Assembly (NCBI GenBank): GCA_963746315.1
Contig: CAVVAR010000012.1
Coordinates: forward strand, 310,001-374,000
DNA length: 64,000 nt
Source of the DNA: Ga0077555 sp963746315
GTDB taxonomy: Bacteria > Pseudomonadota > Alphaproteobacteria > Rhizobiales > Hyphomicrobiaceae
Direction of reading: 5' to 3'
The notes under the pieces are model-generated. The model was not told where the DNA came from. It saw only the letters and a list, made by a program, of their open reading frames with translations, and searched no databases. The position numbers and the translations under genes were made by a program. Shown piece by piece: positions 53,651-62,881 of this stretch (position 1 is the first letter of the stretch; the number at the start of each line of letters is the position of its first letter).

Positions 53651-54031
53651 GTGATCAAGCGGGCATCGCTGGTCCTGATCGGATGTGTCGCCACAGGGTT
53701 GGCGATCGCGGGCGCCATCCTGCCCGGCCTGCCGACCACGCCGTTCTTGCTGGTTGCGCTCTGGGCGTTCGCGAGATCGAGCGACGCTCTTCTCGCGCGC
53801 TTGCATCGCATCCCGCTACTGAGCCACGCGCTCGCCGAGGCGCACCGCTTCGAGCAGCGCCGCGCCATTCGCCCGGTCATCAAGGTGACGGCCGTATCGG
53901 TCGCCTGGGCATCCGTCGTGCTCACCATCCTGTCGACCGGAACGCGCAGCCCCTATCTGCTGACAAGCGTGGCTCTCGCCGCAATGGCTGCCACGGTCTT
54001 CATGTGGTGGATCCCGACCGATAGAGCTTGA
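53651..54031 (+). CDS. YbaN/DUF454 family inner-membrane protein
   Basis: A 126-residue membrane protein. ASLVLIGCVATGLAIAGAIL and LPGLPTTPFLLVALWAFARSS give the family signature (G-x-LPGLPTTPFLL). Two more helices follow (VTAVSVAWASVVLTIL, LAAMAATVFMWW). It stands 120 bp after the HugZ-like gene on the same strand. The function of the family is unknown. Confidence 0.88.
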   Translation: MIKRASLVLIGCVATGLAIAGAILPGLPTTPFLLVALWAFARSSDALLARLHRIPLLSHALAEAHRFEQRRAIRPVIKVTAVSVAWASVVLTILSTGTRSPYLLTSVALAAMAATVFMWWIPTDRA

Positions 54032-54151
54032 CGGCAAGCCATCGCAAACGGACGCCGCCACCGGCGCCGCGCCTCCGCTTCCTTCCCGCCCGTTTAGATG
54101 GCATCGTGCGCCGATCCGCTGGACAGCGCTTCGTCGATAAAGGGTGCCGTA

Positions 54152-55159
54152 ATGGCGACACATCGCGAGATCGTCTACATCCGGGCGCCGCAGGGCATGC
54201 CCGCCGAGGACTGCTTTCGTGTCGTCGAAGCACCAATCCCTGCGCCGGAGGATGGCCAGGTTCTGGTGCGCACGCATTTCCTTTCGATCGACCCTTACTT
54301 CCGTCGCATGATGGGCAATGGTCACGGCCAGTACGCCAATCCGCTGGAGCTTGGCGACGTCATGGTCGGCCGCGGCGTCGGCGTCGTGATCGAGAGCCGC
54401 CATCCGGATTTCAAACCCGGCGACGCCGTGCAGAGCGAGTTCGGCTGGCGCGAGCACGTCGTTCTCTCCGGCAAGGGTCTGCGCAAGCTGCCCTCGGATC
54501 TGCAGCCGCTCTCCCTTGCGCTGGGCCTGATCGGCCAGTCGGGCGCAACGGCCATGGTCGGCCTCGTCGATATCGCTCACATCAAAGCTGGCGAGACGGT
54601 CGTCGTCTCGGCCGCGGCTGGCGCCGTCGGCAGTGCGGTCGGCCAGATCGCCCGCATCAAGGGCTGCCGAGCCATCGGCATCGCCGGCGGGCCCGACAAA
54701 TGCCGGCATGTCGTCGCCGACCTCGGCTTCGATGCCTGCATCGACTACAAGGCCGGACCGATCGGGCCGGCCCTCAGCGAGGCGGCCCCTAGCGGCGTCG
54801 ACATCTATTTCGACAACGTCGGCGGTGAGATCCTCGACGCGGTGCTCCTCCACTTGAGCCAGAATGCGCGCGTGCCGGTCTGCGGTCAGATTTCGCAGTA
54901 CAACGCGAGCGAGCGGCAAGCTCTTCGCAACTTCGGCGTCCTGCTCGACAAGTGCGTGATGATCCAGGGCTTCCGCATCGGCAACCACCTCGCCCGCCGG
55001 GACGAGGCGCTCGTCGAATTGATGGACTGGCACCGCGCGGGTCACCTTCGCTACCGCGAGACCGTGGCCGACGGCATCGAGAACGCACCAGCGGCCTTCA
55101 TCAACATGCTGTCCGGCGGCAACGTCGGCAAACAGGTCGTCCGCCTCGTTCCAGCATGA
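54152..55159 (+). CDS. NADP-dependent medium-chain reductase (CurA / leukotriene B4 dehydrogenase type)
   Basis: A 335-residue protein starting at ATG 54152, with AAAGGG 8 bp upstream; an earlier start at 54098 is unlikely. LSIDPYFRRMMG is typical of the zinc-free MDR branch. SGATAMVGLVDIAHIKAGET and VVSAAAGAVGSAVGQIARIK form the NADPH fold, and DIYFDNVGGEILDAVL is a family block. There are no zinc-ligand cysteines. Members reduce alpha,beta-unsaturated ketones or aldehydes. It follows the DUF454 gene by 120 bp. Confidence 0.92.
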   Translation: MATHREIVYIRAPQGMPAEDCFRVVEAPIPAPEDGQVLVRTHFLSIDPYFRRMMGNGHGQYANPLELGDVMVGRGVGVVIESRHPDFKPGDAVQSEFGWREHVVLSGKGLRKLPSDLQPLSLALGLIGQSGATAMVGLVDIAHIKAGETVVVSAAAGAVGSAVGQIARIKGCRAIGIAGGPDKCRHVVADLGFDACIDYKAGPIGPALSEAAPSGVDIYFDNVGGEILDAVLLHLSQNARVPVCGQISQYNASERQALRNFGVLLDKCVMIQGFRIGNHLARRDEALVELMDWHRAGHLRYRETVADGIENAPAAFINMLSGGNVGKQVVRLVPA

Positions 55160-55258
55160 GCTGCCGGCCTCCACACGGGGGCCAAACGGTCTCGTGAGCT
55201 GAACATTGGGTAGCCGCGCTCGCGACAAACAGGGACGGGCTCACGTCCCTGCAGGCAA

Positions 55259-56359
55259 TTAGCCCAGCTTGATGACCCTACCTTCTGCATGCGATCGCTC
55301 GAGCGCGTCGATCAGCTCGTGGCGGACGACGGCGTCCTGAAAATCGGGCGGGGGTGCTGCACCCGACCCCATCGCGGCAGCGTAGCGGGCGTAGGCTTGG
55401 GCCACGTTGATGGCGGGGCTCTGGGGCATGTCCGCCGGGGCGAGCCGATAGCTCGCTGGCGGGACGATCGCCTTCATCTCGCCGTTGCCGATGCCGAGCT
55501 GAAGCTGGCTTGGCCCGATGTTGACCGACTTCGAGGTCAACACGAGCGTGCCCTTGCGGCCGTAGACTTCCATCCGTATTCCGCTGGCGTGGTAGGGCAC
55601 ACTCGCCACCTGCCAGGAGACATCGGCGCCGTTGCGAAGCACGCCCACGACGGAGACCGTGTCAGGAGCATCGACGGGAAAGTCGGCGCCTGTCACGGCG
55701 TGCTTCCACATCTCGATCCGCGTCGTGACCCGCGCGCTGACCTCTGCCAGCTCGCCGAGGACATGACACATGGCGTCGATCGCGTGCCCGCCCGGAATGG
55801 TCATCGGGTTGGCGCCATTCTTGCGGATGCCCTGCCAGATGCGACCGTCGCCACGCTCGGGGATCGAATTGACGATGACCCGCATGTTGACGGAGACGAT
55901 GTCGCCGATCTCGCCATTGGCCACGAGATCGCGCGCGTACATGACAGCCGGATCGCTCTGTGCCTGGAGTCCGACGAGGGTCGGCAGCTTGGCGGCCTTC
56001 GCGGCGTCCGCCATCTCCTTTGCCTCAGCCAGATGAGCGCCAAGCGGCCATTCGCAGCAGACTGGCTTGCCCGCGCCGATCGCGGCCATGACCAGCTCCT
56101 TGTGCCAGGGCACGCGAACGACGACCGTGATGAGGTCGACATCGGGATGCGCCGCCATTTGCTTGATATCGTGGAAAGCGAGCTCGGCGCCGAATTTGTC
56201 CGCCGAGGCCCTTGCGGTCTCCGCGTGTGCGGTGCAGACGGCCTTTAGCTCGAAATTCGGCAACGCCTGCAGGGCCGGCACGTGCGCGTTGGCGCCCCAG
56301 CCGCTACCGCCCGGCGTTACGGTAGCGCCGACGATTCCAACCCTGATTTTGTCTGCCAC
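55259..56359 (-). CDS. Gfo/Idh/MocA family oxidoreductase (Gal80-like)
   Basis: A 366-residue oxidoreductase. The N-terminal Rossmann fold is RVGIVGATVTPGGSGWGANA; the usual EKP catalytic strand reads CCEWPLGAHLAEAKEM (EWP), as in Gal80p-like members. The C-terminal half is the expected mixed sheet with GGHAIDAMCHVLGELAEVSA in place of the GxxxHxxD segment. These enzymes oxidise sugars or sugar acids with NAD(P). The product is cytoplasmic. It is the last chromosomal gene before the island boundary. Confidence 0.9.
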   Translation of the reverse strand: MADKIRVGIVGATVTPGGSGWGANAHVPALQALPNFELKAVCTAHAETARASADKFGAELAFHDIKQMAAHPDVDLITVVVRVPWHKELVMAAIGAGKPVCCEWPLGAHLAEAKEMADAAKAAKLPTLVGLQAQSDPAVMYARDLVANGEIGDIVSVNMRVIVNSIPERGDGRIWQGIRKNGANPMTIPGGHAIDAMCHVLGELAEVSARVTTRIEMWKHAVTGADFPVDAPDTVSVVGVLRNGADVSWQVASVPYHASGIRMEVYGRKGTLVLTSKSVNIGPSQLQLGIGNGEMKAIVPPASYRLAPADMPQSPAINVAQAYARYAAAMGSGAAPPPDFQDAVVRHELIDALERSHAEGRVIKLG

Positions 56360-56766
56360 GATCCTGTTCCCTCATTGTGTGCGGCGCATGAGCATTCCCT
56401 GCGAACGAAGCATAGCATTGCAATGCGGGAAGTCCGCAAGGCGGGGCCTGATCAGCGGCTTGCCCCCGGATCGAGCCTTGAAGGGGGGGAATGCGCTGAT
56501 AACGGACGAAGCGGGAACGCGTTGCCACTTTTTGAATCGGGTCAGCAGGAGAAATTCGGAGCGGCCACCGGCATTCTGGCCTTGCCGCTCGACCCGCGAG
56601 ACTTGCCGTCGTGACCGTTGGCGTGTGACCCCTAGAGAGCCATAGGGCCACGCACCTTTCACGCACTGCTTGCCGGCGGTTGGGTCGCCAGAAAGTCTCC
56701 ATGGCGAGGTGCAACTCTTGCCCTCAGCTTTGAGCCGGGTCAGTTATCTGATTTTTCTGAGCTTTC
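56360..56766. other. intergenic region at the island boundary
   Basis: About 400 bp between the Gfo/Idh gene start and the tRNA fragment. Short frames on both strands have poor composition and I see no gene. It should hold the promoter for the oxidoreductase gene on the minus strand. Confidence 0.5.
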
Positions 56767-56820
56767 TGGTACCGCCTCCCCGGCTCGAACGGGGGACCTC
56801 TAGATCCACAATCTAGCGCT
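56767..56820 (-). tRNA. 3' fragment of tRNA-His(GTG), integration (att) site
   Basis: Reading the minus strand: anticodon stem CTAGA/TCTAG (56812-56816 with 56800-56804), loop TTGTGGA with anticodon GTG at 56807-56809, variable loop AGGTC, T stem CCCCG/CGGGG with loop TTCGAGC (56778-56794), acceptor strand AGGCGGT (56771-56777), then A73 (56770) and CCA (56767-56769). The match to a tRNA stops at 56820; the D arm and the 5' acceptor strand are missing. A73 without a C73 discriminator is the known alphaproteobacterial tRNA-His peculiarity. With an integrase gene 145 bp away, this is the displaced 3' end left at one border of an island; the intact gene should sit at the other border, outside the window. 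Confidence 0.85.
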
Positions 56821-56897
56821 ATAGCTTTTCACCGCGTCTCGCCGCCTCTCGCAGACTATTTAACATATTGATTTTACGAAATCTGTGTGAGCATTAT

Positions 56898-56955
56898 TTC
56901 TCACCACTTCTCACCGTAGCTCGGCCACTTTGGAACCTTTTTGGAACCTTTTTGG
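56898..56955. repeat. tandem short repeats upstream of the integrase gene (candidate arm-type sites)
   Basis: TTCTCACC occurs at 56898-56905 and 56908-56915 (10-bp period), and TTTGGAACCTT is repeated with an 11-bp period around 56929-56951, ending in a partial third copy. They lie between the tRNA fragment and the integrase start, where integrases and excisionases bind arm-type sites. The role is inferred from position. Confidence 0.5.
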
Positions 56956-56965
56956 GGAGCACTAG

Positions 56966-58204
56966 ATGGAGCGGCAAGCTAGGCTGGGTCTGGCGACGAC
57001 GAGGGATGCGCGCATGCTGACGACGAAGGCGATCGAGGGGCTTCAGGCGACCGGCAATCAGTTCGAGTTGACTGACGGACGGGTGCCAGGCTTGCGCATG
57101 CGTGTCTCGCAGGAGGGCACCAAGACGTTCGTGCTGCTTTATAGGCATCGCGGCACGCGGCGGCGCCAGCGGCTCGGCCGGTTCCCGGAGATGGGGTTGG
57201 CCGAGGCGCGGGAGGCGGCGATGGCGGTGCTGAGCGAGGCACGGTCGGGCAGCGACCCGGTCGCAAAGAAGCCCGAGCCAGCAACCACGCTGACGACCGT
57301 GGCGGATCTGGTCGAGGACTTCATCTCCCGGCATGTCGAGCGGCACAACAAACCGAGCACGGTGCGCGGCACGTCACGCATCCTGCGCAAGGACATCGTC
57401 GGCGCCTGGGGGCAGCGCGATGCGCGCGACATCGCACGCGCCGACGTCGCTGAACTGATCGAGGGCATTGCCGAGGCGCGCAGCCCGTTCGGCGCCAGCA
57501 ATGTGTTCCGCGCCGGCCGCACGTTCTTCAACTGGCTGGTGTCGCGGGAGGTGATGGCCACGTCGCCTTTCCTGGGGACCAGCGATCCCGCCGGCATCAA
57601 GAAGCGCGACCGCGTTCTGACAGCCGACGAGATCCGCGCCATCTGGCTTGCGACCGGAGAGATCGGCGTGCCATGGGGCAGCATCATCCGGTTGCTGTTC
57701 ACGACGGGCCGCCGGCGGGGTGAGGTGGTCGAGGCCGAATGGGGCGAGTTCGACTTCGAGCGCGGCGTTTGGGAGATCCCGGCGCGGCGAACCAAGGCCT
57801 CGCGGATGTCGATCAAGCCGATCACGGTGTGGGTGCGCCGCGAGCTTGATGGTCTGGGCGGCGAACGGCAGGGCTTGCTGTTCCCTTCGTTCGGCGAGGG
57901 AAGCCCAAGCGCCGTCAGCGGGTTCTCGAAGATGAAGGCGCAACTCGATCGGCTGAGCGGCGTCACCAACTGGCGGCTGCACGACATTCGTCGCACCGTT
58001 GCGACCAACCTCGGCGTGCTCGGCATCGCCGACACCACAATTGCGCGCATCCTCGATCACCACCTGATCGGCGTGCCGGAGGTGACGGGGATTTATAACC
58101 GGTATCATTACGTCGCCGAGATGCGAGAGGCGTTGGAGCGGTGGCAAGGCAGGCTGGGGGAGGTCGTTCGAACGGCGCCGGGAGGGGGGCAAGGTTCGGT
58201 GTGA
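56966..58204 (+). CDS. P4-type tyrosine integrase
   Basis: A 412-residue integrase; GGGGAG lies about 8 bp before ATG 56966. The N terminus carries the DUF4102/arm-binding domain (KAIEGLQATGNQFELTDGRV, RVSQEGTKTFVLLYRHRG). A core-binding helix region follows (FISRHVERHNKPSTVRGTSR). Catalytic residues: Arg in TTGRRRGEVVEAEW, Lys in the RRTKASRMS hairpin, His-x-x-Arg in LHDIRRTVATNLG, His in ILDHHLIG and the nucleophile Tyr in IYNRYHY. These integrases use tRNA 3' ends, which agrees with the adjacent tRNA-His fragment. It drives integration of the island that occupies the right end of the window. Confidence 0.93.
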   Translation: MERQARLGLATTRDARMLTTKAIEGLQATGNQFELTDGRVPGLRMRVSQEGTKTFVLLYRHRGTRRRQRLGRFPEMGLAEAREAAMAVLSEARSGSDPVAKKPEPATTLTTVADLVEDFISRHVERHNKPSTVRGTSRILRKDIVGAWGQRDARDIARADVAELIEGIAEARSPFGASNVFRAGRTFFNWLVSREVMATSPFLGTSDPAGIKKRDRVLTADEIRAIWLATGEIGVPWGSIIRLLFTTGRRRGEVVEAEWGEFDFERGVWEIPARRTKASRMSIKPITVWVRRELDGLGGERQGLLFPSFGEGSPSAVSGFSKMKAQLDRLSGVTNWRLHDIRRTVATNLGVLGIADTTIARILDHHLIGVPEVTGIYNRYHYVAEMREALERWQGRLGEVVRTAPGGGQGSV

Positions 58205-58384
58205 GCACATAGCCGACACTGGGCTTCCATCGCGATGGGCCAACGCACGAAGTCGCTGCGCAACAGCCCGCTACGCGGGCGGAACCTGGGGTTGGCGATT
58301 GTAACCATCTGAACCGACAGTAATCCCTGCGCCGACAGGGTGCTCCTGAGATCGAGGTGTTCAACCTCACCAGGAGACACCTCC

Positions 58385-59387
58385 ATGACTGACAAGCCCA
58401 CGACCACTGGCACGACGGCATCCGACGACACCACGGCCCCGTCCTCCGACACAACGGATCCCTTCGCGCCGCGCCCGGCGACGCCGCTGCGCCATCGCAT
58501 GATCGAGGACATGGCCGCGCGCAACCTCAACCGGCACACGCAGAGGAGCCACCTCTCCAGCTGCAAGCGGTTTGCCGCCTGGCTCAAGCGGTCGCCCGAC
58601 ACGGCGACCGCCGACGAGGTACGTCTGTTCCAGCTGCATCTGATCGACAGCGGAGCCGGCATCTCCAATCGCAACCGCATCATGACGGGGGTGAAGTTCC
58701 TGTTCCGCGTGACGCTGCGTCGGCACGATCTGGCCGCCGAGGTCTGGCACCTGAAGGAGCCGGTGAGGCTGCCGCCGGTTCTCTCGCCGGAGGAGGTCAA
58801 GCGCCTGCTGACGTGTGCCACCAGCCTAAAGGCCCGTGTGATGCTGACGCTCTGCTATGGCTGCGGGCTCCGGGCCGGCGAAGTGGTCCGCCTCACGGCT
58901 GGCGACATCGACAGCGAGCAGATGGTCATCCGCATCGTGCAATCCAAGGGGCGCAAGGACCGGCACGTCATGCTGCCGGAAGAGGCGCTCGACCTGCTCC
59001 GGGAGTGGTGGAAGGAGCGCCCAACGGATCACGATGCCGGCTGTCGCGCCTCGAAGCCGCTGGCTGTTCCCCGGACGCAGCGAGCATCGGGGGCTCACGA
59101 CGCGTCAGTTTAACCGGCTGCTCAAGGAGGCGGCCAAGGCGGCCGGCCTCAAGAAGCCGATCACGCTGCACACGCTGCGCCACAGCTTCGCCACGCGCAT
59201 GCTCGAGCGCGGCACGGACTTCCGCGTGATCCAGGCGATTCTCGGCCACGACAAGCCCGAGACGACGGCGCGCTACACGCGGGTGGCGACAGGTCTGATT
59301 GCGGCCATCGAGAGCCCGCTCGATGAGCTGTCGCTGCCACCCGCACGTCGCATGAAGCGCAAGACCAAGAAGAAGACCGCGCCATAG
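58385..59387 (+). pseudogene. IS91-associated tyrosine recombinase, frameshifted near 59040
   Basis: ATG 58385 (MTDKPTTTGTTASDDTT) with AGGAG about 10 bp upstream. Core-binding domain: MIEDMAARNLNRHTQRSHLS and VRLFQLHLIDSG. The catalytic domain begins PPVLSPEEVKRLLTCA, with Arg in YGCGLRAGEVVRL and the Lys hairpin QSKGRKDRHVML. After the GG at 59039-59040 the other frame continues: LFPGRSEHRGLTTRQFNRLL, HTLRHSFATRML (His, Arg), LGHDKPETTARYTRV (His, Tyr), ending Lys-rich at 59387. About 333 residues when repaired. It accompanies the transposase in this IS91 subgroup. One shift only, so sequencing error is as likely as decay. Confidence 0.85.
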
Positions 59388-59396
59388 TCGACGGCG

Positions 59397-60621
59397 ATGC
59401 GTTCGACGCTGGAGGTCGCGGAGATCTTCCGCGACCACGGTCCCGCATGGCGTGAAGCCAATCGCGGGCACGTCAGCCTCGACCAGATGAAGGTGATGAG
59501 TGCGATCGAGCGCTGCCGCACGGCGGCGCTCGGCGGCCATGTCGCGCGTTGCGAGAACGATGCCTGCGGCCACACGAACGTCAGCTACAACAGCTGTCGC
59601 AACCGGCATTGCCCGAAGTGCCAGGGCGCGGCCGTCGCGCCGATGGCTCGCCGATCGGGAGGCCGAGCTTGCTGCCCGGTCGGCTTACTTCCACGTCGTC
59701 TACACGCTGCCGGCCGAGCTGCGCGACGTGGCCTTCCAGAACAAGCGCGTCGTCTACGACCTCCTCATGAAGGCGGCAGCCGAGACGACGCTGCAGATCG
59801 GCGCCGATCCGAAGCGGCTCGGTGCCAGGATCGGCATCACGGCGGTGCTGCACACCTGGGGCTCCGCCATGACGCATCACCCGCACGTGCACATGATCGT
59901 GCCGGGCGGCGGGTTGTCACCCGACGGGACGCAATGGATATCGTCGCGCGGCAACTTCCTCGTCCACGTCAACGTGCTGGCGCGGCTCTTCCGCGGAAAG
60001 ATGTTGGCCATGCTCGGTGACGCCCACGACGCCGGCCGCCTGAAGTTCTTCAACGGCCTGGCAGGCCTCGCTGACCGGCGTGCCTTCAAGCAGTTCCTCG
60101 GGCCACTCCGGCACACCAAGTGGATCGTCTACGTCAAGCCGCCGTTCGCCAGCCCCGAGGCCGTGCTCGCCTACCTGTCGCGCTACACCCACCGCGTCGC
60201 CATCTCGAACCGGCGCCTCGTCGCGGCCGATGACGGCGGCGTCTTGTTCCGCTGGAAGGACTACCGGGAGGACGGGCTCGCGCGCTGGAAGACCATGACG
60301 CTCAGCTCGCCCGAGTTCATCCGGCGCTTCCTCATCCACGTCTTGCCGAAGGGCTTCCACCGCATCCGCCACTACGGCCTCTTCGCCAATGGCAACCGTG
60401 TCGCGTCAATCGCCAGGGCCCGCGAGCTGCTCGGCGTGGCGTCTCGGGTCGAGAAGCCGGCGGACACGTCCGGCGACGACGTCGAGGGCGATCAGCCTGA
60501 GACCGAAACGAGATCCTGCCCTTGCTGCGGTTCGGCCATGCGCATCATCGAGGTCTTCGCCCGAGGCTGTGAGCCCAGGAACAAACCCAAGCCGGGCGCG
60601 ATCAGGATCGACACCTCATGA
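59397..60621 (+). pseudogene. IS91-family Y2/HUH transposase, frameshifted near 59632
   Basis: Part 1 (59397 to about 59630): VAEIFRDHGPAWREAN, HVARCENDACGHTNVSYNSC and RNRHCPKCQ (zinc-binding Cys/His cluster). Part 2 from about 59634 in the next frame: WLADREAELAARSAYFHVVY, HPHVHMIVPGGGL (HUH metal site), EAVLAYLSRYTHRVAISNRR (the two catalytic tyrosines) and a C-terminal CPCCGSAM zinc knuckle. An extra C at 59632-59633 accounts for the shift. The repaired protein has about 407 residues. It nicks and transfers a single strand by rolling-circle transposition. Confidence 0.87.
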
Positions 60622-61232
60622 GCCGTCAGCGCCGCCAAGCCACGAGTGCCGTCCACCACCCAGCCAAGCCGAGTGCTTGCGACGGCGAGGCATGTCCGAA
60701 TGGCCGCCATTCGGCCCGAAGAGACGCTCGTGAGGGGACCGAGCAGGCTTGGCGCCACACTTCGCGCGCCATCTGTCGTGGTTACCAATACGACGCGCTT
60801 GGCGTTCGCTCCGCAAAGGCGTCACCGCGACGACTACGCATGATGCTCAATCCCCATAGAGACCACCGCACCGCCTGAGCGCCACCTCCCGCGACTTCGT
60901 GCCTTGGCGCTTCTCCGACGCCGGCCCGGAGAGCGGGGCCAAGCCGTCGTTGGCCGGCGTCCGAGAAACCTGCACAACAGCGCCACAAGACGAACGGGGA
61001 TGATCGGTCGGCATGTGCTTTTCGGGCAGGTCTACGCGGCGATCGTCGCGGCAAAAATCGCTGCAGTGCATCATGCCGCTGCCGGAATCCGAGGCTGGCG
61101 ACCGCTTTCGGCCCTATCTCGTCGGTCGATGTTCGGATGCCGAACTGGGCATCCTGACCCGCTGCAGACCTCGGCGGTCGGTGAACACCGAACAATGGCA
61201 AGTCAGCTCTGGAGGTGGCAAACGAATTCTAG
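60622..61232. other. region between IS91 and IS1380 elements
   Basis: About 600 bp with no gene I can support; frames on both strands (for example the minus strand at 60782-61201 and 60847-61074) are Arg/Ala-rich and match no family I recognise. It probably contains the IS91 3' end and older island sequence. Its right end (61229-61232, CTAG) is one copy of the IS1380 target duplication. Confidence 0.4.
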
Positions 61233-61249
61233 CCCGGATCATGCATCAG
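61233..61249 (+). repeat. left terminal inverted repeat of the IS1380 element
   Basis: 17 bp, CCCGGATCATGCATCAG, identical to the complement of 62865-62881. The next base inwards differs (G here, A on the other side), so the repeat ends there. Confidence 0.9.
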
Positions 61250-61350
61250 GCCTGAGTAAGAGCCGTTTGGCTGTGGCACAAGGCGCTGATATCGCGTAGC
61301 AAATCGATGTTGAGACGAGGTGCTGCGTTCAGCCACCGAGCGCCACAGCC

Positions 61351-62724
61351 ATGATGAACGCTACGCCTCTTCCTTTCGACCTGCCAGCCGTGTGCCGTAA
61401 GAAACTCACAGTCGATTTCTACGGCGGCAATCAATCGTCTGATGCAGGGCTGTTGCTGCTGCGCGGCGCCGAGAAGAAGATCGGTGTGTGCGCGCGGCTT
61501 GCTGGCGCCATGCGGGATCGCCGCGATCCGATACGCGTGCGCCACGACATGTTCGAGCTTGTCAGTGCGCGCGTTTTGGCCATCGCCTGCGGTTACGAGG
61601 ACGGCAACGATCTGGACTGGCTGCGTCATGATTCGGCGCTGAAGATGGCCGTCGGCCGCTGCCCCGAAACGGGTGCGGCGCTGGCCTCGCAATCGACCAT
61701 CAGCCGCTTCGAGAATGCGCCGACGAAACAGGATGCGGCGCGCCTCGCCAAGGCCCTGATTGACCAGTTCACGGCGTGCATGACGCCGGCCCACCGCGAT
61801 ATCTTCGACATCGACGACACGTTTGACGCGGCGCACGGCGGCCAGCAGATGACGTTCTGGAATGGGCATCACTATGAGCGCGGCTTTGCGCCGATGCACG
61901 TCTATCACGCCGGTACGGGCTTGCCGGTGGCGGCGGTTCTGCGGTCGGCGAAGACGCCGAATGGCCGCGAAGTCCGCACCGTCATCAAGCACCTGACGAA
62001 GCGCATTCTGAAGACATGGAGACGAGCCAATATCGTCTGGCGCGGGGACAGCCATTACGGCCGTGCCGAAGCACTGGACTGGTGCGATGCCAATGGCGTC
62101 GGCTACATCTTCGGCTTTGCGGGCAACAGCGTCCTGGAGGCACAAGTGGCTGAGGCGGCCGACCATCTGCGCTTCTGGCACGTGCTCTCGGATGCGCCGA
62201 AATCGCGTTGCTACAAAACCCTCGAATACAAAGCAGGAAGCTGGTCAGCGCCGCGCCGCGTGATCGCGCGCATCGAGGCTTCGATGCAGCCCGCGCCGAC
62301 GGACACGGACCCAAGCGCCATGCGCCAGGAGATCGACGTGCGCTACGTCGTGACGTCGCTCGATGGCGACGCCGAGCGTCTCTACGAAGGCGTCTATTGC
62401 CAACGGGGCCAAGCCGAGAACTTGATCAAATTGCATAAGGCGCAGCTGGCGTCGGACCGCACGTCGTGTCATTCGGCGACAGCCAATCAAGTGCGCCTCA
62501 CCCTGCATACGGCAGCGTTCTGGCTGATGCACACGGTGCGCGCCGCGATCCCGCAAGGCCATTCGCTGGCAAAAGCCGAGTTCAACACGCTCCGACTGCG
62601 ACTGTTGAAGATCGCCGCGCGGGTCATCGAGCACGGCCGCCGCATCCGCGTGCACCTGCCGACGAGTTGCGTCGAGAAAACCTTGTTCCGCGCCATCGCC
62701 CTCGGCCTGTCGCCGTCCGGGTGA
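61351..62724 (+). CDS. IS1380-family transposase
   Basis: A 457-residue DDE transposase, intact. Recognisable blocks are LTVDFYGGNQSSDAGLLLLR at the N terminus, ALASQSTISRFENAPT, DIDDTFDAAHGGQQM (first Asp), VWRGDSHYGRAEALDWCDAN (second Asp) and YCQRGQAENLIKLHKAQLAS (final Glu of DDE), then the C-terminal helix AAFWLMHTVRAAIP. It lies wholly within the 17-bp inverted repeats, 100 bp from the left end. ATG 61354 is an equally possible start. A long antisense frame at 61246-62181 is only a shadow. Confidence 0.94.
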   Translation: MMNATPLPFDLPAVCRKKLTVDFYGGNQSSDAGLLLLRGAEKKIGVCARLAGAMRDRRDPIRVRHDMFELVSARVLAIACGYEDGNDLDWLRHDSALKMAVGRCPETGAALASQSTISRFENAPTKQDAARLAKALIDQFTACMTPAHRDIFDIDDTFDAAHGGQQMTFWNGHHYERGFAPMHVYHAGTGLPVAAVLRSAKTPNGREVRTVIKHLTKRILKTWRRANIVWRGDSHYGRAEALDWCDANGVGYIFGFAGNSVLEAQVAEAADHLRFWHVLSDAPKSRCYKTLEYKAGSWSAPRRVIARIEASMQPAPTDTDPSAMRQEIDVRYVVTSLDGDAERLYEGVYCQRGQAENLIKLHKAQLASDRTSCHSATANQVRLTLHTAAFWLMHTVRAAIPQGHSLAKAEFNTLRLRLLKIAARVIEHGRRIRVHLPTSCVEKTLFRAIALGLSPSG

Positions 62725-62864
62725 TGCACGGGGCCTGTGCCCCGACCCGCCGCCGAGCGAGGCAGATCAACCCCCAACGCGTTGCACAGCGAGTAATCAA
62801 AAACCGGTGCTGTCGGACCGGACGACGGCGCACGCCAGTCAGGTCAGGTGGCTTGCGCGTGCGT

Positions 62865-62881
62865 CTGATGCATGATCCGGG
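62865..62881 (-). repeat. right terminal inverted repeat of the IS1380 element
   Basis: Perfect 17-bp complement of the left repeat, followed directly by CTAG (62882-62885), the second copy of the target duplication. Confidence 0.9.

Larger units (their letters stand above)
58385..60621 (+). mobile_element. IS91-family element (tyrosine recombinase + Y2 HUH transposase)
   Basis: Two adjacent plus-strand genes, an accessory tyrosine recombinase and an IS91-type rolling-circle transposase, form the usual two-gene body of this element type. IS91 elements have no terminal inverted repeats, so I give only the coding extent. The true ends (terIS upstream of 58385, oriIS downstream of 60621) cannot be placed by eye. 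Both genes contain a one-base shift in this sequence. Confidence 0.8.
61233..62881 (+). mobile_element. complete IS1380-family insertion sequence
   Basis: A 1649-bp element bounded by perfect 17-bp inverted repeats (CCCGGATCATGCATCAG at 61233-61249 and its complement at 62865-62881). Both ends are flanked by CTAG (61229-61232 and 62882-62885), a 4-bp target duplication, the usual length for this family. Because CTAG is itself a palindrome, the repeat appears 21 bp long at first sight. It contains one intact transposase gene. Identical flanks and an uninterrupted gene point to a recent insertion. Confidence 0.9.

Noticed and set aside
53816..55228. 470-codon minus-strand frame
   Set aside because: It lies opposite the clearly real DUF454 and MDR reductase genes and has no recognisable domain.
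56821..56880. Possible 5' half of the tRNA-His
   Set aside because: The sequence next to the anticodon arm does not form a D arm and lacks the strand complementary to AGGCGGT, so the tRNA is incomplete.
60782..61201. Possible transposase fragment between the two insertion sequences
   Set aside because: Frames on the minus strand faintly recall transposase C termini, but no motif could be named.
61246..62181. 311-codon minus-strand frame inside the IS1380 element
   Set aside because: It is opposite an intact transposase with all DDE motifs; composition is Arg/His-rich noise.
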